Source: Acidimicrobiia bacterium
Lineage (GTDB): Bacteria; Actinomycetota; Acidimicrobiia; Acidimicrobiales; Bin134
Length of the DNA stretch: 10,212 nucleotides
Assembly: GCA_009843565.1 (NCBI GenBank)
Contig: VYDF01000153.1
Location: 1 to 10,212, forward strand
Direction of reading: 5' to 3'
In this document: piece by piece, positions 6,274 through 10,212 of the stretch
Layout of the letters: the number at the start of each line of letters is the position of its first letter
Numbering within the stretch: the first letter of the stretch is position 1
Program-made: the position numbers and the translations under genes
The notes under the pieces: generated by a model
Seen by the model: only the letters and a program-made list of their open reading frames with translations
Told to the model about the DNA's origin: nothing
Database searches by the model: none

Positions 6274-6967
6274 TACAGGGGAGTACTACGCATCAGTTGA
6301 TGCGAGACTGATAGCCGCTCACCTCCAAGACAAGCGCCTAAGGCAGCACAAAACGCCAAGGTCGCCTTTTGCTGAGTTTGCACAGAGGCACATTGAGAAC
6401 CCGGAGACTCTTCCTTGCCTCAGACCACGAATTGCTTTTAGGAAGGTCACTAACCCCACGAACACCCGTACGGTCATCCCAGCTCTGATACCCGGTCAAG
6501 CTGTCTTGACCGATGCCGCTCAGTATCTGCTTTGGCCCAGGGGCACTTCACACGACGAGGCCTTTCTCCTGGGAGTGCTCTCTTCGATGATCCTGGACTG
6601 GTACGCCCGGCGGGTCGTCGAACTCAACCTCAACTTCCACATCTTCAACAATCTTCCGATTCCCCTGGCTGATCTCGAAAATGATCAAGTTGCAGATCGT
6701 GTTGTCGAGATTGCTGGTCGGCTGGCTGCGGTGGACGAGCGGTTTGTCGAGTGGGCGGGTGAAGTGGGGGTGCCGGTTGGGTCGGCCAATGATGAGGCTG
6801 TCAAGCAAGACCTCATTTGCGAGCTAGACGCCTGCGTTGCCTACCTCTACGAACTTGACGAGGAAGATTTAGCCGTGGTCTACGAAACATTCAGTGAGAC
6901 CGTCGACTACTCCGAACGTCACGCCGCTGTCCTCGCCCACTTCAGGAAGCTGAATGAACGCTTCTGA
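5912..6967 (+). CDS. C-terminal (target-recognition) part of the methylase, out of frame with its N-terminal part
   Basis: This frame-2 reading is the missing 3' end of the upstream methylase and probably not an independent gene: its first start is a TTG (5912) or ATG (5948) without a good ribosome site, and the first 73 or so residues are repeat-encoded or unrelated. The true family sequence starts near 6131 with WKVRPHREFDATNDKKWF. It continues through WPVYKGSSFGIWNPDTG, LPCLRPRIAFRKVTNPTNTR, LLWPRGTSHDEAFLLGVLSS and DWYARRVVELNLNFHIFNNLPIP, the C-terminal specificity-region style of Eco57I-type enzymes. It closes with a helical tail ending HFRKLNERF. In the present DNA it is expected not to be made in frame. 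The stop overlaps the next gene by 14 bases. Confidence 0.85.
   Translation: MEVPSRLLPWVVMRWPQVRPSVRPSVRPTDRPTDRPTDRPTDRPTDRPTYLASAPTSGRPQLDDRQAPVHSRRWKVRPHREFDATNDKKWFVLDEGESILNVQLDNWPVYKGSSFGIWNPDTGEYYASVDARLIAAHLQDKRLRQHKTPRSPFAEFAQRHIENPETLPCLRPRIAFRKVTNPTNTRTVIPALIPGQAVLTDAAQYLLWPRGTSHDEAFLLGVLSSMILDWYARRVVELNLNFHIFNNLPIPLADLENDQVADRVVEIAGRLAAVDERFVEWAGEVGVPVGSANDEAVKQDLICELDACVAYLYELDEEDLAVVYETFSETVDYSERHAAVLAHFRKLNERF
5963..6062 (+). repeat. 100-bp tetranucleotide microsatellite (25 units) inside the methylase gene
   Basis: Counting by eye: GTCC x8 (5963-5994), GACC x5 (5995-6014), GCCC, GACC x5 (6019-6038), GCCC, CACC, GACC x2, TACC x2 (6055-6062). Every unit keeps the NNCC pattern. 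Four-base units shift the frame when gained or lost. None of the three frames has a stop in the tract, and all encode permutations of the same short peptides (Val-Arg-Pro-Ser, then Thr-Asp-Arg-Pro). It lies between the catalytic and C-terminal parts of the methylase. The uninterrupted GTCC x8 run is the likely site of slippage. Confidence 0.97.
6063..6202 (+). repeat. Two diverged, adjacent copies of a methylase motif in different frames
   Basis: In frame 3, bases 6063-6131 encode WRVRPLQGDLNSTTDKHRF followed by ILDG. In frame 2, bases 6131-6202 encode WKVRPHREFDATNDKKWF followed by VLDEGE. With one residue gap about half of the positions are identical (W, V, R, P, T, D, K, F, L, D, G) and most others are conservative. 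A single copy of this motif is expected in an Eco57I-type methylase. Copy B continues into the intact C-terminal part; copy A's frame stops with TGA at 6210-6212. The divergence argues against a very recent slip duplication. Confidence 0.7.
6944..6949 (+). promoter_or_regulatory. Ribosome binding site for the PLD-helicase, inside the methylase end
   Basis: AGGAAG lies 4 bases before the ATG at 6954, which itself lies within the last codons of the methylase (stop at 6965-6967). It fixes the start and implies coupled translation from the methylase. Confidence 0.6.
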
Positions 6968-9900
6968 GAAGCCTGAGCTGGCCCTAAACCGGGATGAGCA
7001 GACGGTGGCGGAAGCGTTGAACGGATTCATCTCCCACGCGGCCACCGGATTCGTTGGCGGAGCTTGTTTGGACATCGCCACTGCCTACTTCAACGTGGGC
7101 GGCTACTCGCTGTTGGCTGATTCGCTGGATCACGCCGTTGGTGTGCGCTTGCTGTTGGGAGCAGAGCCGACCCCGCCGGAGAACCGCAGGCGGGCGCTGC
7201 GCTCAGAGTCGGCCAATCCACGCCGAGCGGCCAGAACTCGGTTGCTCCAGGCCTTGGAAGGACACGAGCGGAATCTTCTCATCGAGCGAGACCATTTGGG
7301 CTTCACGTTCGAGGTCGATGCCTCTACCCGCCGCTTGGTGGAGTGGCTGCATTCGGAGAAGGTTCAGGTACGCCGCTTGGAGGGACGGTTCTTGCACGGT
7401 AAGGCCTTCTTGGTAGGGGATCGGTCCCACGGAGTTGTTGCCGGGTCGTCCAACTTCACCTATGCCGGGCTAGCCACCAACTTGGAGCTGAACCTGGGCA
7501 ACTACTCCCCCCATGTAGTCGGCCAGGTGCAGAACTGGTTTCAGGAACTGTGGGACGAAGCAGAGGAATACGACCTGGCTTCGCTGTTCGAGGCCCGCTT
7601 CGAACCCCACGCTCCTCAGCTCGTGTACCTGCGAATGCTGTGGGAGTTCTACGGCGAAGAGTTGGAGGCCGAGGCTGCTGCCGAGGGTGCGCCGCAGATC
7701 CATCTCACTTCGTTCCAGTCCGACGGCCTGTGGCGAGCCAAGCGCATATTGGACGAGCACAACGGTGTGTTGATTGCCGACGAGGTCGGGTTGGGCAAGA
7801 CATTCCTTGCAGGGGAGTTGATACACGAGACGGCGCTGGCTCGCCGCCAGCGGGTGCTGGTGATCGCACCGGCCACACTCAGGGATGGTCCGTGGCAGGC
7901 GTTCCTTTCAGAGCACCTGTTGCCGGTGGAGCTGGTGTCCTACGAAGAGCTGATGGCTGATGGGCGCCTGAACCCCGAGCACAAGGCATCCATCAAGCTG
8001 AAGGCCGAGATCAACGACTACGCCATGGTGGTGATCGACGAGGCCCACAACCTTCGTAACCCCGGCACCCAGCGGGCCCATGCGCTTCGCCAGCTATTGG
8101 CCGGTTCGCCGCCCAAGAAGTTGGTCATGCTCACCGCGACTCCGGTGAACAACAGCCTCTGGGATCTGTATCACCTGCTGGGCTATTTCCTGCGCAATGA
8201 TGCCGCTTTCGCCGATGCCGGCATCCGCTCGTTGCGCGACCACTTCGCCAACGCCATGGCCCTCAATCCTGACGATCTCACTCCCGAGCACCTGTTTGAC
8301 GTGCTCGACGCGGTGGCGGTTCGGCGCACCCGTTCCTTCGTCAAGCGATTCTACCCCAACGACACCATCAAGGTTGGCGGGCAGGATCAGCAGATTGTCT
8401 TTCCTACTCCCAGGGTCCACAGGGTGGACTACAACCTCGAAGACGTAATGCCCGGTTTCTTTGACCGATTCGCCCACGCGCTGGACTCCGATACCGGCGT
8501 GGAAGATTCCAGTGTTCTCACGATGGCCCGCTACTCGCCATCGCAGTTCCGTTTGGACCACGCAGAGGAAGCCTACGAAAAGCAGCTTGCCGGGCTGTTG
8601 CGGTCAGGGCTGCTGAAGCGGTTCGAGTCGTCGCCGTATGCCTTTGCTGAAACCTGCGAACGGATGGCTAACAGACACGATGCCTTTTTGTCGCTGCTCG
8701 ACAACGGCCGAGTGGTCACCGGTGAAGCCCTGGCCGACTGGATTGCCACCGACTCCGATGAGGCTGACGAAAAGCAGCTCGATACCTTCCTAGACGGCAT
8801 TGTCGGTTTGTCAGATGACGCCGCCCAATATGACGTCGAGCTTCTTCGGGAGTACGTCGAACGAGACCGGGGACTGCTCAGATCATTCGCCGCCGAGGCC
8901 AGGACCGTGACCCGTCAAGACGATCCAAACCTAGATGCCCTGGTGGAAGAACTAGCCGACATTGCTGCCGAAGCTGCTGCCCAAGGCATCGGTGATGACG
9001 ATGTGCGGAACCGGCGCAAGGTTCTGGTCTTCAGCTACTACGCCGACACCGTCGACTGGGTTTACGAGCACTTGGTAGAGATGACCGAAACCGACGAGCG
9101 ACTGGCCCCCTACCGTGGCCGAATCGCATCGCTGGCCGGCACTACCGGCTCCGATAGCAAAGAGCGGGTGCTGTGGGGTTTCGCCCCTCTTACCACCGAC
9201 GCTCCCTCGGGTGCCGACGATGACCGCTACGACATCGTAGTGACAACCGATGTTCTTGCTGAAGGGGTCAATCTCCAGCAAGCCCGCCACATCATCAACT
9301 ACGACCTGCCCTGGAACCCGATGCGGCTTGTGCAGCGTCATGGTCGCATTGACCGCATCGGCTCGCACCACACCGAGGTATTTCTGCACTGCGTATTCCC
9401 AGACGACCGCCTCGATGACCTGCTCGGCCTCGAAGAGCGCTTACACAGGAAAATTGCCCAGGCGGCCAAGAGCATTGGGGTCGAACAGGTGATTCCCGAC
9501 CAGGTTGCCAAGATCGAAATCAATTTCACTGAGACTCGAGAGGAAATCGAGCGCCTCCGCAGCGAGAATCCGGAGCTCTTCGAGCGAGGTGGCACCGCCC
9601 GAGGCGCACTGTCGGGCGAAGAGTTCCGCCAAGAGCTGCGCCAAGCCCTTGAAGACGCCGATCTCGCCAACCAGATCAAGTCGCTCCCTTGGGGTTCCGG
9701 CTCCGGTATGGCCGTGTCTACTCCCGATAGTCGCACCGGCTACGTCTTCTGCGCCCGAGTTGGCGATCACCACCGCCCAATCTTCCGTTTCATCGAAACC
9801 GGTGCAGGCTCCGATAGCGACGTGATCGACGAAACCCTGGCCTGTTTAGACAAGGCCCGCCCTCCAGCCGGCATCAACACCCCCCGCCAACTCGACGATG

Positions 9901-10212
9901 CCACCATCCAAGGAGCCTTCGTCGCCTGGGAGACCGCCCGAGCTCACATCGTCGAACAGTGGAACCACATGTCCGACCCGGCGAACCTCCAACCCAAGGT
10001 CGCACCCCGTCTGCACCGGGCCGCTGAGATCCTCCGCAAACACCCACCTCCGGACCTCACCCAAGATGACATCGATCGCGCCATCGACACCATCAACGCC
10101 CCCTACCCTGAACGCACCATCCGCACCATCCAAGCCGCCATCACCGGCACCGATGACCCAACCGAACAAGCCGAGAAAATCCTCGGCGTCATCCACTCCC
10201 TCGGCCTAGAGC
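6954..10212 (+). CDS. PLD-nuclease/SNF2-type helicase fusion (3' end cut by window)
   Basis: One uninterrupted frame gives at least 1086 residues. Residues about 20-200 are a phospholipase-D-like nuclease domain with a single HKD motif: HGK at 148-150, Asp156, then GSSN at 164-167. Single-motif PLD nucleases dimerise to cut DNA. A SF2/SNF2-type ATPase follows: Q motif FQSDG (Gln255), Walker A DEVGLGKT (276-283), DEAH box (362-365), LTATP (393-397), then in the second RecA lobe VLVFSYYADT, AEGVNL (769-774) and QRHGRIDRIG (from 794). A long charged C-terminal region continues past the window. Its role would be ATP-driven movement along or remodelling of foreign DNA plus cleavage, paired with the upstream methylase. 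The 14-bp overlap implies an operon. It resembles an SNF2-family DrmD-like protein with a DrmC-like PLD fused in front; naming it as either is not justified. Confidence 0.92.
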   Translation, partial: MNASEKPELALNRDEQTVAEALNGFISHAATGFVGGACLDIATAYFNVGGYSLLADSLDHAVGVRLLLGAEPTPPENRRRALRSESANPRRAARTRLLQALEGHERNLLIERDHLGFTFEVDASTRRLVEWLHSEKVQVRRLEGRFLHGKAFLVGDRSHGVVAGSSNFTYAGLATNLELNLGNYSPHVVGQVQNWFQELWDEAEEYDLASLFEARFEPHAPQLVYLRMLWEFYGEELEAEAAAEGAPQIHLTSFQSDGLWRAKRILDEHNGVLIADEVGLGKTFLAGELIHETALARRQRVLVIAPATLRDGPWQAFLSEHLLPVELVSYEELMADGRLNPEHKASIKLKAEINDYAMVVIDEAHNLRNPGTQRAHALRQLLAGSPPKKLVMLTATPVNNSLWDLYHLLGYFLRNDAAFADAGIRSLRDHFANAMALNPDDLTPEHLFDVLDAVAVRRTRSFVKRFYPNDTIKVGGQDQQIVFPTPRVHRVDYNLEDVMPGFFDRFAHALDSDTGVEDSSVLTMARYSPSQFRLDHAEEAYEKQLAGLLRSGLLKRFESSPYAFAETCERMANRHDAFLSLLDNGRVVTGEALADWIATDSDEADEKQLDTFLDGIVGLSDDAAQYDVELLREYVERDRGLLRSFAAEARTVTRQDDPNLDALVEELADIAAEAAAQGIGDDDVRNRRKVLVFSYYADTVDWVYEHLVEMTETDERLAPYRGRIASLAGTTGSDSKERVLWGFAPLTTDAPSGADDDRYDIVVTTDVLAEGVNLQQARHIINYDLPWNPMRLVQRHGRIDRIGSHHTEVFLHCVFPDDRLDDLLGLEERLHRKIAQAAKSIGVEQVIPDQVAKIEINFTETREEIERLRSENPELFERGGTARGALSGEEFRQELRQALEDADLANQIKSLPWGSGSGMAVSTPDSRTGYVFCARVGDHHRPIFRFIETGAGSDSDVIDETLACLDKARPPAGINTPRQLDDATIQGAFVAWETARAHIVEQWNHMSDPANLQPKVAPRLHRAAEILRKHPPPDLTQDDIDRAIDTINAPYPERTIRTIQAAITGTDDPTEQAEKILGVIHSLGLE

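Overview
The window is GC-rich, densely coded DNA. Gene content and protein style (a HicA/HicB pair, a haloalkane-dehalogenase-like alpha/beta hydrolase, a very large Eco57I-type methylase, a PLD-SNF2 helicase) suggest an actinomycete-like bacterium, perhaps from the Acidimicrobiia. That placement is inference, since no rRNA or marker gene is present.

Layout. Bases 1-657 hold the 3' part of an alpha/beta hydrolase gene. Bases 728-1289 hold an overlapping hicA-hicB toxin-antitoxin pair, preceded by an AT-rich promoter with a perfect 10-bp palindrome over its -10 box. Bases 1398-2030 encode a P-loop kinase resembling uridine kinases. Bases 2068-2517 (minus strand) encode an unrecognised 149-residue protein, convergent with the kinase and divergent from what follows. 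Bases 2518-2688 are a divergent control region with nested inverted repeats and a sigma70-like promoter. From 2689 to the end of the window lies a two-gene defence-type operon: a giant N6-adenine methylase with Eco57I/PglX-like architecture, followed with a 14-bp overlap by a PLD-nuclease/SNF2-helicase fusion that runs off the window.

The main discovery is inside the methylase gene. A 100-bp tract of 25 tetranucleotide units (GTCC x8, then mostly GACC) lies between the catalytic half and the C-terminal, presumably target-recognition, half. Those two halves are in different reading frames (frame 1 and frame 2). Losing exactly one 4-bp unit, or gaining two, would fuse them into one protein of about 1424 residues ending at 6967. 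This has the structure of a phase-variable contingency locus, captured here in the OFF state. Directly after the tract, two diverged copies of one protein motif lie back to back in different frames, a sign of past recombination at the same point.

How it may work together (inference): the methylase would mark self DNA and the PLD-helicase would act on unmarked DNA. Because the helicase start codon overlaps the methylase stop, premature termination at 6273 in the OFF state would also break translational coupling to the nuclease, so slippage could switch both halves of the system together. The pair recalls the methylase and SNF2 helicase of class 1 DISARM and nuclease-helicase R-M systems such as NgoAVII/CglI, but no drmA/drmB is visible and the PLD domain is fused to the helicase.
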